Shown here piece by piece: positions 44,629 through 56,617 of a stretch of DNA of 64,000 bases. This stretch comes from Coptis chinensis (taxonomy: Eukaryota; Streptophyta; Magnoliopsida; Ranunculales; Ranunculaceae), in the NCBI GenBank assembly GCA_015680905.1, contig CM027378.1:102941501-103005500 (forward strand). The letters run 5' to 3'. A program made the translations under genes and the position numbers. Within the stretch, counting starts at the first letter, position 1; each line of letters opens with the position of its first letter. The notes under the pieces were generated by a model, which saw nothing but the letters and a program-made list of their open reading frames with translations, had not been told where the DNA came from and searched no databases.

Positions 44629-46910
44629 TTTTTGATAGTAAGAAAGCAGAAAGATCTTTCAAGGGTTTGTAAGTAGTACAGTGTAGTGTTTGTGTTGCGA
44701 AAGAGAAGAGTATGGGGTTCTGATCTAACTATAGGGATAACACACCTGTGGCTAAAGCAAAAAAGAGAAAAAAACAACGCAAACTTGACTTTGGAGACTA
44801 ACCATGCATGCAGTGGCCGAGCCAGGAATTTCATCCGAGTAGTTAGGGCACCCCAGAATGTGACTTCTGCTGATAAATTCCTCACAAGTAATTTCTAAAC
44901 ACAGTTTCGTTTTAGTGCAGATTGCACTTGATTAGGGGGTATTTTCTACTACCATAGCCACAGGTGATTGATCAGGAATAGATTTACTTGTGAGGAAGTT
45001 ATCCATATTTACGCAAAAATCAATTGCATATCACTATATTAAAACAAATTATTTATTCTTTAAAGGCTAATCGATTCGTAACTTTACAAAACATGCCAAT
45101 TTAAATCTTTTAAGTTTCTATTAGAAAATCTATTCTTGCTCCCAATCTCCAGTAAACTAACAGCATAACGTAAGCACTTCACATATAGTTCATAAACAAC
45201 TTAATATAAAATTATGAAAGTGTAAGCACTCAACTAAAATTAAGGCAATAGCAAAATTGAGTTTAGGAAAGTTAGTAATTAATTCTAGAAAATGGTTACA
45301 TAAATAATAGAAAATTAAGTTTGCAAGAATAAAAAAATGACAAATATGGAGAGAATAACTATGGGTCTATTGGTGACTTGGTGTGCACAAAATAACAACA
45401 CATAGGTCATAGGTGGTTTGGGATGTAGTCTGTGGGCCTAAGCTAGGATGGTAACACTACTATTTTCCCTGCATGCATGTGTTGACCTAATAAGAGTTTC
45501 TCCAATAATAGAGTTTGGGAATGGAGTTTTAGAAGTGGGTAATAAGCCGCCAACATGGATTTTTGACATCATCTTAGTCGGTGGAACTCTTTAGGAAATT
45601 ACAAATAAAAGATGATGGATAGCAATGTAATGACTGCATAGTTCAAATGAATATATATATGTATTTAAGGCAAATTGTCTTTGCTATTAAAAAAGGGGCT
45701 TGCGGTGCAATTTGTAGGCGCTTGTCCACTATTATTTTTGTATTATTTATTTTGGATAAGGAATAAAGTATACCGTTAAAAAAAAAGACACCTGTGGGCT
45801 GTGGCTATAGATGATGATTGTAGAAGAATCTCTACTATTACTAACTTTTGGGTCATACAGTGGGAGCCATGCATGGGCCCGCGGACCTTCAAAATGCAAG
45901 TGGAAGGGAATTTCTCTGAATTGTTGAAGTGGTACTAAATTAAACCAAAAGAAAACATCTTATGTATACTCTTAGTCACCGGCCAGTTCGTTGAGCGAGA
46001 GCGAGATCGCAAAAGCACCTAATTTGAGAAGCTCCCATTTTGAGAGCGCTTATGGAGCGTTTTATTTATACTAATATAGTTATTAAATATTGAAATATAA
46101 ACCATAAAATTTGTAATTATCACTGATTTTTCATTTGATAAACCTATGTTTAATAAAGTAATTGTGTTCGATAATAATTTAAAATAAAAATAAAGAATAG
46201 ATTTAGGAAAAATAACAAAACTATAGCCCACATGCCTTTCATATTTTTTTTTTTCCGATAATAAGTCCATAGGCCCTTTCATTATACTTTGAACACTTTG
46301 AAGGTTGATTTACAGATGTCAGAACAGTTTGGGTCACATGTCAACTAGATACTCTTCTACTAGTAAGTACTAAGCATAGTTATATTTTGATATGGGGAGT
46401 ACAGTATCATAGTTATGGTCTCCTTCTTTGTACTATATCAACTTACACAGAGACCCACAAACTTCATCATTTGAATTCAAAGCAACAAACGACTCTCTCT
46501 CTCTCTCGACCAGGACTGGTTTAGCATGGATCCTCAAGAAGCAATTATAGCAGTCTAGCTATTTTGATCAAATCGTTATTTTTTTCATTTCTTTTTTTGG
46601 GTTTCAAAACACTTAACTTTCATATGGATCTTTGTTGATCTTCAATTTTTTCAATTGAGGTTTAGAATATAGTTTATTTAAATTTGTAATTGTTTGATTT
46701 AAAACTTATTAACTACTCTCACTGTAAAAGCGTGGCTTTCAAATCCAGAGCGCGGTTTCGAGGAGCTTTTCGATAAAAAGTGTCAAACCGCGGTTTGAGA
46801 ACGGGAGCTTTGTACTCTCCCCACGGTTTGTGTGACTAAGTGTATACTACTATACTGTGTATAGTGGTCTCATTGACGTGTTTGCTTTCATTAGTTAAAA
46901 CTCATGAATA
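44629..46910. other. Intergenic region upstream of the NLR
   Basis: The first 270 bp would hold the NLR promoter and leader; I see no clear TATA box. GTGGCCGAGCCAGGAATTTC at 44,814 is a word seen in dispersed plant repeats. An (CT)n run lies at 46,494-46,508. No gene recognised. Confidence 0.4.
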
Positions 46911-46938
46911 TTTTTTTCGTCAAATTTTTGCATATTAT

Positions 46939-47400
46939 TTATACTAATATGGGCTTTGAAAAACCCATACAGTCGAAATAGATCGAGTTCTTTAAGATAA
47001 TATCATCAGGTGGTCGTCTACCATGCCAACTCATGTATCTAGCTAAAATAATGTCATGCTGTGCAAGATTGTCTGCTGTGGAGTTGCCTTCTCTGTAGAT
47101 GTGATTAAGGGATATATTTTCGAAGAAGGACAAGAGTTGTCGAATATCCTCTATGATTCCAGCTGCCTCCCATGGACTGTCCTTGTCATCTCCCTTAATG
47201 TAGCTTATTAAGGCCTTCGAGTCACTTTGGATGTGTATATGTGTGATGCCATAGGAGATAGCTAGATAGAGACCTAGTCTCATTGCCAAAGCTTCAACAA
47301 GGAAGAATGTACAGACAGGTACCAAATATACTGAAGCAGCAACGAAACTACCGTCATAATTCCTTAGCACACATCCCAACCCCGAAGGACCTGGGTTTCT
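46939..47400 (-). pseudogene. LINE RNase H domain
   Basis: Reads GCVLRNYDGSFVAASVYLVP, VEALAMRLGLYLAISYGI, HIHIQSDSKALISYIKG and NHIYREGNSTADNLAQHDI. The Glu, Asp and terminal HIYREGN-AD motifs of plant LINE RNase H (RVT_3) are present. Upstream the frame runs into the MITE at 47,408; the missing N-terminal residues (TLNIDVDC) reappear on its far side at 47,721-47,760. Confidence 0.85.
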
Positions 47401-47408
47401 GTGACAAG

Positions 47409-47720
47409 CAAGGGCGGCTCTGAGGGTAGCCGAGAGAGGCGGGCAGTTGGGGCCCCAAAGTTTTTGCTCATAACTATGGCTCCGAATTCAGTGACAATTA
47501 TTACTACACGTTTTATGTTTTCTCACTGCCAACTAAGAAAACCACTAGTTTGTTCACACGACAGAACGTGTACTGCACAAAGGCACTTTCTTCTTCTCCA
47601 ACCTATCAATTCAGCTCATTTTAATCAACTCTCTCTATAGGTTTTTTGTTAGATCCCAAATGTGGGGGGCCTCACATTAAGTGCTTGGCTAGGGCCCTTA
47701 AGAACTCAAGGCTGCCCCTG
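47409..47720. mobile_element. hAT-type MITE (312 bp) nested in the LINE
   Basis: Flanked by GTGACAAG (47,401-47,408) and GTGACAAT (47,721-47,728), an 8-bp duplication with one mismatch. Terminal inverted repeats: CAAGGGCGGCTCTGAG at the left and CAGGGGCAGCCTTGAG (reverse complement) at the right, 12 of 16. This resembles the CAGGGGCGG ends known from plant hAT elements. No coding capacity. Confidence 0.85.
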
Positions 47721-48773
47721 GTGACAATCGACATCTATGTTTAAGGTAATATATGGGGTTGTATGAGGCTTCCAGCAGAGATGAATGAGTTGTCTGGACA
47801 TTCTTTGTATACTTCTCCAAAAAGCAAGACTAGCTCTGAGTGTGCCTTGAGGTGTCACCCTTTTGTGTTCAAATAACATTGCATTTCTACTATTCCAGAT
47901 GTTCTAGCAGATGATTGCAAAGAGTTCCATAACAAAGGGTATATATATTACTATGTTGATTTCTCATCAAGTTATGGATCTTATTCATCCATATATGTAG
48001 TGTGTCATTGAAGGGTACGGAGGCAATGTGGGGGATTGGACTAGTTCTCCATATGGTTTGGGTGAATGGGCATTCATATAATAGGTGTTGTGCGGTATCT
48101 GGGTGGCTTTTGCAGAAGATGCAGTCTAGCTAGGTTAATTAATAAAGTTCAACCCTATGTTGAATAGATTAGAGGAGGAGTTCAGAGCATCTCGCAAAAG
48201 TTTCCACATGAATACTTTCACTCGCGGGGGACATCGGAGTTTCCATATGATTCTCCAATCAAAGAAAGGGGTGGTGTGGTCTGAGTTTATTGCCTAATAG
48301 CCCAATTTCACCGTATATTTCCCATTTACTGATAGAGTCAAAATTCTTCTGTCGGGTTTTTCGCTGTCGGAAAGTGGAATGGAGATTATTTTCTTTGCAA
48401 TTTTTGCCAGCTAGCAGTGGTAGATGATGTTTGAGCACCATTTTCTTGTGGTACTATCAATGAGGTCCAAGACGAAAGTTGGTTTGATGGTGGGATTTGA
48501 GTATATTGGAGCGGTAATACCTTCATCACTTGGAATCCAGCTCTCGGTAAAAAGGTGGATTGATGATCCATTGCCTAGCTCCCATCCCAATCCTTTATTA
48601 AGGACTGTACGGGCCTTGAGGATATCTCTCCAGACTCTAGAGTCAAGTGGTTTGGGGCACATTGTTAAAAAGCTTTGACTTCGAAGGTATTTTGCCTTGA
48701 CATTATCAACCCATAGAGACCTGCCGCTTGCCTTGACATTATCTCCAGATAAATGCACGCCGATGTATATCAA
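47721..48773 (-). pseudogene. LINE zinc-binding (zf-RVT) region
   Basis: From 48,773 downwards: SGDNVKASGRSLWVDNVKAK, VWRDILKARTVLNKGLGWEL and GNGSSIHLFTESWIPSDEGI, the usual stretch after RT in plant LINEs. Then around 48,040-48,130, CIFCKSHPDTAQHLLYECPF, a zf-RVT zinc-binding motif, in a frame broken by indels. Confidence 0.8.
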
Positions 48774-48949
48774 TGAGCTGAGTAATCGCTTATGGTAGTT
48801 TAAAAACCGCCATCTGGTGAGTAGGAATTGCGGAGCAAACCGCGTTGATGAGTGTTAATCTACCCGCTTGAGAGAGGGTAGATGCCTTCTATAACCTGAG
48901 TCCTGGTTTGCAGTCTCAGAAGAATCGAGCTGAAGGACTTGCTTGTTAC

Positions 48950-49811
48950 TCACGAGGCAAGTTGGGCTCCCAAAAATAGACCGCAATTGGTTCTTTGTCT
49001 TTTAATGCCAAAATCGGAGCGAGAGTTTTGCTTGAAGTCTACCGTCGAATGAGGGCTGAAAAGCAAATCAGATTTATCAAAATTGATTTGATGATCCGAT
49101 GATTGACAGAAAAGTTTCAAGGCCGCAACTGTTTCATTAACTTCTTTGAGGTCATTGTTACCAAAGAGTACAAGATCATCTACGTATGGCAAGTGGTGTA
49201 TCGAGGGTACACCACGACCAATAAATATTCCCTTTATCAATTTGTTGGGTATGCAGGAGATGAGTGGATAGGACCTCCATTCCTAGAATGAAGAGGTACG
49301 GTGAAAGCGGATCACCTTGACGTGTACCTCTCTTTGGGTTGAAGTAGCCGCATGGTTTTTCATTGTCGATAACAAAGTAGGAGACAGACTGCACACAGAA
49401 CATCACCATGTTGCACCAGTGCTCATTGAAACCAAATGAAGAAAGTGTTTTTCTCATAAAATATAAGCCAATACGGTCATATGCTTTAGATAAGCCGATT
49501 TTTGCTCCCCATTTTTGTTTGGCTTTTTTGTTTCTGGTGTTGATGTGGTGAAAAAGTTCGTTGGCAATAAAAATGTTGTCATGGATGCATCGAGCTGGAA
49601 TGAAAGCGCTTTGGAATGGTCCTATAACCTTATTCAGTAGTGGTTGTAAACGATTCACTATAACTTTGGACAAAATTTTGTAGGCCACATTACAAAGGCT
49701 GCAAATTGGGCATTGACCGTACCTGATCATCCTTCTCATTTTCGCCCAAAATTTTGTGCAAGGTGACTGTTGTACAAATTGGGCATTGGACATCGAATTT
49801 TGTACAATCAA
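48950..49811 (-). pseudogene. LINE reverse transcriptase
   Basis: 49,176-49,811 reads SLCNVAYKILSKVIVNRLQP, LLNKVIGPFQSAFIPARCIH, a slightly scrambled K-GLSKAYDRI (first catalytic Asp) and GTRQGDPLSPYLFILGMEVL. After a frame change 48,950-49,240 continues HLPYVDDLVLFGNND (catalytic YVDD in place of the usual FADD) and QINFDKSDLLFS. The part before SLCN is scrambled, close to the 5' truncation. Confidence 0.87.
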
Positions 49812-49878
49812 ACTTCATTCAACAATTATACTTCAAATTTTGTCCAATACCCAATTTGTACAACAGTCACCTTGCACA
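49755..49878. repeat. Inverted repeat, 39-bp arms, at the LINE 5' edge
   Basis: 49,755-49,793 (TGTGCAAGGTGACTGTTGTA...) and 49,840-49,878 are reverse complements with about one mismatch, separated by 46 bp that is itself partly related. The arms could form a stable hairpin. Confidence 0.85.
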
Positions 49879-50139
49879 TGAAATTCCATATGTGATGAGC
49901 ATGAAAACATCTCAAATTCGATTTTAGAAAAGCACAACCGATTTTGAGTTGTTGTTTCAAATCCAGAAAGTTAGAATTTGGGTTGATATATTTACATGTA
50001 AATATTTTTGTATATACTGAAACAAAACAAAGAATAAAAAATGAAATTAATACGACAAAGAAGGATACAAAACATTTTACTGATTGAAAAACAAAGACAT
50101 TGACACGATTTAATTGAAAACGAAACCCTAGTGGAGAGT

Positions 50140-50245
50140 GAAAAGGTTACCTCATGTCTGGCAACTCTTAAACTCTCGCTCTGTTTTCGTACGAGGGAAA
50201 CAAGCGAGTGTGGAGAGGGCGGGTATGTATTTATAGATGTGTTTC
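50140..50245 (-). promoter_or_regulatory. TATA box and untranslated first exon, copy 1
   Basis: On the minus strand TATAAATA (50,235-50,228) is followed by a CCTCTC-rich leader and, about 75 nt on, CAGACATGAG before GTAACC, a splice-donor-like end at 50,151. It is nearly the same as 56,380-56,475, which argues that it is the start of a duplicated transcription unit. The body downstream is interrupted by the LINE. Confidence 0.5.
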
Positions 50246-51353
50246 AAACATTTCAGGCAATACAGATATTAAGAACATATGCCCCATAGTAGCAACCATC
50301 TCCCTTCACAGGGGTAACTCTGGCCTTCCTCCTTATCATTTCTCATATTTGATTGTTTCTGAATTACATTAAGATGTGCCAACCATCTTAATATAGATGT
50401 GCAACCAATTTACATATTAGTAGAAACAGGACATGTAGATTATTTATTGAAAGAGAGAATTGCAGGTAGGTACCAGCGTATAGTACCATTTGAGGCATGT
50501 TACGTCCAACTCAGATGACTCCTCTTCTCCGCACCCAAAGCTTCCTCTTGAGCTTTACATCAAACCACCCGTTGCTATTGCGGATGTAAAAGTATTTTGC
50601 AAACACAAGTAGACATTTTTCCAAAAACAGAAGCACAAAAAGTTGACTTTTTACTGTAAAATTTTCTAAAGAAAAAAGAAAAAAAATCTTATTTGAGGCT
50701 GTGCATATTTACTACTGCAAATTTGTGAAATTTTACCACTCAAAAATTGAACTGGAACAGAAGTTAAATCAGGGACTTGGTAGGTGTTCCCACCACCCAA
50801 ACCCAACCGAATTATGCACTGAGGCAAAACCTTGGCAGTTCTAAAATGGCAGTAATATTTTCACCAAGTTAGCATCTCCTTTAACAGGGGTTTTGGTAGT
50901 AGAACCCCCCCATCTACCAAACCATTTTTTCACATAAATTCCGTCATGGAAAAGTTCAAAATTCACGGGGTAAACAAGCACAACCTAAGTGGTGAATTCT
51001 TACCATGAGTTGTTGTCTCAAAAACTAGAAAAATAGATTTGGTTTGAGAAGAACCACTAGCAACAGCATGTTTTCTCTCAAAAACTTTTAGGAAACGTGT
51101 AAAAGATTTTGTAAGAACATTGATAAGAAACCGAGCGGGAAAGGTAAGTTTACAACAACAACAAAAAAAAGCGTTTTAAATCAAATTAAAGGGGAACAGT
51201 GACCCATTGTTTCATAATAAAAAATAAGAATGCTTTTTAAAACGAATTGGCTTGAAAAAAAAAAAAGCGGTTTTCAAGTAAACTGTGGATTGAGCTCATC
51301 TGTTGTCACTTCCGAGAATTCGTCATAATATGACAACTAATATTCTAGGATAG
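50246..51353. other. Duplicated non-coding sequence
   Basis: Parts resemble later stretches: 50,330-50,500 resembles 53,820-53,980 (CATTAAGATG-ACCAACCA, AGGTAGGTACCA), and 50,810-50,935 resembles 56,190-56,300 (GCAAAACC-TGGCA, TTTTGGTAGTAGAA, ACCAAACCATTTTTT). No ORF of note. Confidence 0.5.
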
Positions 51354-51378
51354 AAAAAAAAAAAAAAAAAAAAAAAAA
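51354..51378. repeat. Poly(A) run, 25 bp
   Basis: Uninterrupted A run just left of the MITE at 51,387. Confidence 0.95.
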
Positions 51379-51386
51379 CTAAATAT

Positions 51387-51567
51387 GTTTTTTCAAAAAA
51401 ATCCCAAACTACACAAACAACAAACTTTTTACCTCTGTTATCTTTTAAAAAATTTATTGGTTTCTACTCATAACCTTTATTCAACGTATTTGGTATGTTC
51501 CTCTTGTTTTTTGTGTAGTTAGGTGTTATGCTTGTTGTTTGTGTAGTTTGGGATTTTTTTTGAAAAC
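51387..51567. mobile_element. Small foldback element or MITE (181 bp)
   Basis: Arms of about 38 bp at 51,387-51,425 and 51,530-51,567 are inverted copies (both read ATCCCAAACTACACAAACAA inward, differing mainly in A-run length). The inner 100 bp is AT-rich without coding capacity. No clear target duplication, so the superfamily is unknown. Confidence 0.75.
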
Positions 51568-54440
51568 TAGCAGAGGTATTTTCAAATACTTGAGTTTTTG
51601 GCTCTCTTCAGTTTCTATATTTATAGAGAGGGCATAGCGTTTTTGCTACGCAAAGCTTCAGCATTGTTTTGAAGCACAGCCAACCAACTGTTAACAGCAG
51701 TCTAATTATCATGAATGGGCCCAAATACGATCCATTAAGGTTAGGCCCAAACACAAAATCAGCCCGTTAATAATCCCTCCATCAACCTTTATATGCTATC
51801 TTCATTGATAGTTATCAGCTTGGAGTTCGCTGCAGGGGACGTAACAAATATGTAAATTGTTCAAATTGTTAGACAATGAACCACGGTAATCATTGAGGTG
51901 GACACCTTGTTTCTCTATCAAATATCAATACCTGATACATTGCCACCCGTCCTTGGTCTGTGAAAGTTGTCACATTCCAGTCCTACTGCATGACAATGGT
52001 ATTTCGACTCAATTGACCACTTCTTTGCTGCAGAAGCATTAGCATCCTGATTGTGTCCTTGTGTAAAGAGTTTAATTCTGTAACAACAGTGGAAGTGTCT
52101 CAAGCATTTCACTTGAAGCAACGTAAAAAGTTACTATTTCACGGTAGTTTGGTGCTACAAAGAGTAGGAAGGCAAAACTCTTTGGATTGCTGAGGCAAAT
52201 TCAATAGCATCAAACTTATCACTAAATAAACCCAACTTAAAAAATCACCAACAGCCATTACCAAACATGGTTGGTTTCCTAGTGAGTTGACCAAGTGCAC
52301 TACATTGCAAATGAGTAACCAGTTTTCAAGCAGTAGAGACAGTGTGAGATCCAGTTAGTATAATGGATGCATATTGATGTGAATTCTAAAGGGAGTCCCA
52401 TATTGCAAACCGAAAAACACGTGAAGTAATCAAACTCATGTTAGATCCCAATGGTTCTTTATGCTCAGTACAAAGCTCAACCGAATTTTACCATGAAGGA
52501 AGGACTAGATCTATGTTCTGAACATACGGTCCGTCTGATGTAGTTATCCCTAAATTCAAGTTTATAACAGCTCTCGCATGCTAGTCAGAGAAGACCAAGT
52601 TAGCCAAGCCAACAACAGATCATAAGCCTAATAGTGAAAAAGACATACCTCGTGGATATACACAGGCTCTACATTTTAGTTTAGATTTGACTAAAAATCC
52701 TAGCAGTGCTACTGTTACAGTGGACTATAGGATACACATGTTTTTCTTTTCTGTTCATCAAACAATATTACTTAAAAAAAAAAAAACATAAGGACACATT
52801 TCAGATTTGGAAAAAAAGAAACAATACTGAAGAGCTAAACATAAATTCCTTTATTGTCAGTTACTAATGAATTAACTTTGAAATGCAGGGTTTCTTAATA
52901 TCTGTAACTCATGACAGTAAGAATAAAGGGTTCTACCAGAGCTGGACTTATGAAAACTACAAAAAAATAATATAAAATATCAAAGGATAGTTCTATTAGA
53001 ATGAAATCAATGTTAACACAATACCCTAGCAGTATATCTCAGAAAATCAGTTTGCTTGTTACTACACCCACCTTAAGAAACGCCGTAAGAACAACAGAGC
53101 CACTGTTGGACATCTCTTCTAACTCGTCTTTGTCACCGAGTACATGACAGTTTGTTAATAACAACAAGTAACAGAAAAGGGAAATATAAGCAAAAACGAA
53201 TAGTATGGGAGCTGGTACGATCAAAATTGGCAAGTGCAGTCTGAAAGAAATTTGCTTAGCTCTAGGAAATCAGTGTATTAAAATCCTTGAAAAAGTTGCA
53301 AATATTTCTTAGAGTTAGGGCATTGTATATAAATCAAGGGCTTGTGCGCAAATGAGAATGATCACATAATCTACTGCATAATGTTAAGTACAAACAGTAT
53401 ATAATGTTAACATGTTTAGTAAGTACAAACAGTATGTACTTAATTAACCTACTCAAATAGTTACACAACATGTTAATTGGTAAGGATATTAACACGTAAA
53501 AAAAAAAGATGTTTACAATTAATACGAAAATTTTAAAATCCTATTATCTTCTACAGATATCCGATGGAGCAGGTATTTCTAGGTCAAGCATAAAGAGCAT
53601 TGCACGCCCTAGCACACAACCAGATCATCATAAAATTTAAAGACTTTCAACATAGGAGATTCATATATACATAGGAGATTCATATAAAATTTAAAGGAAT
53701 GCTAAGGAGCTACCCTTCAGAAGTATAACATTTTTGTGGATTCAAAAAAAGGGACCTATTAAATTCCCAAGGCACAAGTATCCATAATGATCTTTTACAA
53801 AGGCAAACTCTGTGCTACCTCCTTAAAAGGGATAACTCCTTAGAATATCTCACATTTGATTGTTCTTAAATCACATTAAGATGCACCAACCAACTTATAT
53901 ATAAATAAGGAAACAGAACATGTAAAACATAAATTGAAAGGAGAAGTGCACGTAGGTACCACAATCCGAGGCAGATCATGACCAAGACAGCTTTAGCTTA
54001 AACCACCCACTGTCTAGTGCTAGTCAGTAGTCACTACAATCTCAGCAGCAGTGGCTAAAACCCTCACCTTCAACCTCGTTGATCTATGACTCTGAAGCAG
54101 TTTGGAGAAGCAAGGAGCACATATTGATGAAGGTTTGGGTGTTTGAGAGCGGGATAAAAAACTCCTACATGTGGTTTGGGTGACTAAAGGGCAGGACCAT
54201 GATGATTTCTGTAAAATTGTAATTACAGCATACAGTTCACAGACAAAGCTTTCATAATTCAAATACAAACTCAGCGAAAATAAAATGTTGAGACATGGTG
54301 AAGACAGATTATATGAAATGACATATAACCTCAGACCATATCTGGAGCCAATCAATGATCGTTACATAGCTGAAGTACGCTTCAAGTTGCGTAACCTAAA
54401 AAGAGAGGGGGGGCATGCCACTGTGACTTTATATCACTTT
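51568..54440. other. Spacer with weak coding hints
   Basis: The minus-strand frame at 51,918-52,121 includes AAKKWSIESKYHCHAVGLEC, which has protein-like composition but is not recognised. Otherwise AT-rich; 53,700-54,010 belongs to the local duplication. Frames at 54,020-54,355 are not recognised. Confidence 0.3.
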
Positions 54441-54446
54441 GTTGGA

Positions 54447-54585
54447 AGCTCCTCCTCCATATCACCAAGAATCTAATTAACAAACTCAGCTTCAATTCTC
54501 TGGACAGTATCTTTCATGTCTAATCCTCTAGAACGCATCCCTTCTTTTACACCAAGGACGGGAAAGTACAAGTTCTTAAGATTTG
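54447..54585 (-). pseudogene. Possible terminal exon, unrecognised
   Basis: Minus strand reads LKNLYFPVLGVKEGMRSRGL and DMKDTVQRIEAEFVN, then a TAG, and in the same frame ILGDMEEELP. Amphipathic composition and length suit a real exon or a decayed one. The protein is not recognised. It lies inside the duplicated region that has a TATA box and first exon upstream at 56,380-56,475 on the same strand. Confidence 0.35.
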
Positions 54586-56379
54586 AAATAATAATCTACA
54601 GAAAATAGTTCAAGCACAAATATTTCAATATTTCATAATTCATTAAAGATAAAAATGTTGAGACAGAGAGATGACAGAGTATTTGAAATTATATGTGTAC
54701 AAAGACCATACTCGAATGCCAAACAACGATGTAAGATAGCCATTCCACTGACTCCATTGCTGTTACATAGCTACAAAAGTCCATTCCAAGTGGGATAAGG
54801 GAAGAAAACATGCATTTCAGAAATAAACCAAAAAAGACAACCCACTGTTACAAATTTATTTCTGAAGTTATTTGATTGAGCAGGTTTTCATGGCAAGAAT
54901 CAAGATACATTGCAAGAATCAAGATCACTGCAAGTCCGAGCAAACATTTGGATATTCTTGTGATATAAGATTTCACCTAATATGCAATGCTAAGGAGCTA
55001 CCCATTTATAAAGCATGAATTTAGGCCCCTAACATTCAAGAATATTCAACCTTTTAGATTACGAGAGCAAAACCCACAAAAACTCTACACTACCACCTTT
55101 AAGGGGCAGCTTCTTATCACCATTTCCCACATTTCATCATTTCTGCCAGGTGTCCATAATTACAAGGTCTCAAATGTCCATAATCAGAACTTGACTAGCT
55201 TAACGTTCTTGGAAAGAAGAAAAAGAAAAAATATCCAAAAACTAAGACACACATATATGTATAATGTATTTGGAAGAAAGACATCAAACCACACTATAGA
55301 AGAAGAGATGGTGAAGCATTGCTTTATGTTCGACTCAAAACCCTAGATTCTGCCAGTTCTCAAATCTCCCACATGCTCTGTAAAAATCAGAACAAAATCA
55401 ACAACCATGCGAAGTAGTTCTCTCTTTATCAAATTTAATCTTACAACCATTTGTTGACCAAACAAGAGCACCTCCCTCGAATTATTGTTCCCCAAAAACT
55501 TGTTTCGTGCAAATCAGTGTTCTCTTAGCACCATTTTGTAATATTCCATAACCAATACAAGAAAGTCCCCACATTTCAGCAGCTGCATATTGGCCAGCAA
55601 TCACACATCATCATGAAGCTTTCAGCCTCCCACTTGGTCCCCTCTCTCCCTTCGCCCTTTGTTTATGTAAATAAAATCAGAAAAAGTTTTGACTTGAACA
55701 AAAAAAAAAAACATAAGCACTCTTATTTAAAAGCAAAGAGATAGACATTTAAAAGGATACACCAATATTGGCTACGAACCACTGACCACTGTGTCTGGGG
55801 TTGCCTTTCCTCGTTTGAACCTCGTCATTAACTTTAATTTTTTTAAACCGAAATAGACGTGTATTAAATAGATTGAAGGAAAAAGAATACTAAAACACTT
55901 TTGGCATACAATAAAAAATTTAGAAAAGTCGCAGAGAACACTAGATGTTTTATAAAAGTAAAAAGTGGATACTTAAACAAAAGGGATGCATTTATCTAGT
56001 AAGAAAGATGCTCTGAATTTAAAACAAATCGACGGAAAAACATTTAACATCTAAAAAGAAACTGTGTTTTCAAACAAATGAAACTAGAAACCATGATCCC
56101 CTGTTCCAAAGCAAATTTCTGAACATTTAACACTCAAAAATTTAACGAACAGGAATTAAATCAGGTACTAAAATGGCAGCAAAACAACCGAACAATGCAA
56201 AGAAAGGCAAAACCCTGGCAAATGGCAGCAAATTCTGACCAAGTTTGCATCACCTTTTGGTAGTAGAAGCCCACCTACCAAACCATTTTTTTCACACCCC
56301 TGCCAAAGCCCTTGATTCATCCTCTTTGAGTCGTTGTCTCAAATCCATAAAAGGTTTTGCTGATTGAATTGAGGAGAGT
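54586..56379. other. Non-coding, duplicated with 50,246-51,350 in part
   Basis: No recognised domain. GCTAAGGAGCTACCC occurs at 53,701 and 54,990, marking an internal repeat. The plus-strand frame at 54,987-55,346 has no known similarity. Confidence 0.4.
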
Positions 56380-56475
56380 GAAAAGTTTACCTCACGTCTG
56401 GCCACTCTTACACTCTCGCTCTGTTTTCGTACGAGGGAAACAGAGGGCGGGTATGTATTTATAGATGTGTTTCAC
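56380..56475 (-). promoter_or_regulatory. TATA box and untranslated first exon, copy 2
   Basis: Same arrangement as 50,140-50,245: TATAAATA at 56,464-56,457 on the minus strand, a leader with CGTACGAAAACAGAGCGAGA, and CAGACGTGAG before GTAAAC at 56,391. The donor is a better match than in the first copy. Confidence 0.5.
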
Positions 56476-56617
56476 GTTTTTGCTTTGAAGCGAAGCTAGT
56501 AAGCTTTTTACAGCTGTCATATTACAACTGGATCCGACACGTTCGATTGGGTCTTAATTTGATATTTATTTTTTAAGCCCACACACAGTTTGTAAGAGTG
56601 ACGCAAACTACTAAGGT

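Larger units (their letters stand above)
46911..49811 (-). mobile_element. LINE (L1-like) retrotransposon, 5'-truncated
   Basis: Minus-strand order RT, zf-RVT, RNase H is typical of plant L1-type LINE ORF2. The endonuclease and ORF1 are missing, so the copy is 5'-truncated at about 49,811, next to an inverted repeat. The 3' end is taken near a short T run (46,911-46,917 on the plus strand). It was later split by a hAT-type MITE at 47,409-47,720. Confidence 0.85.
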
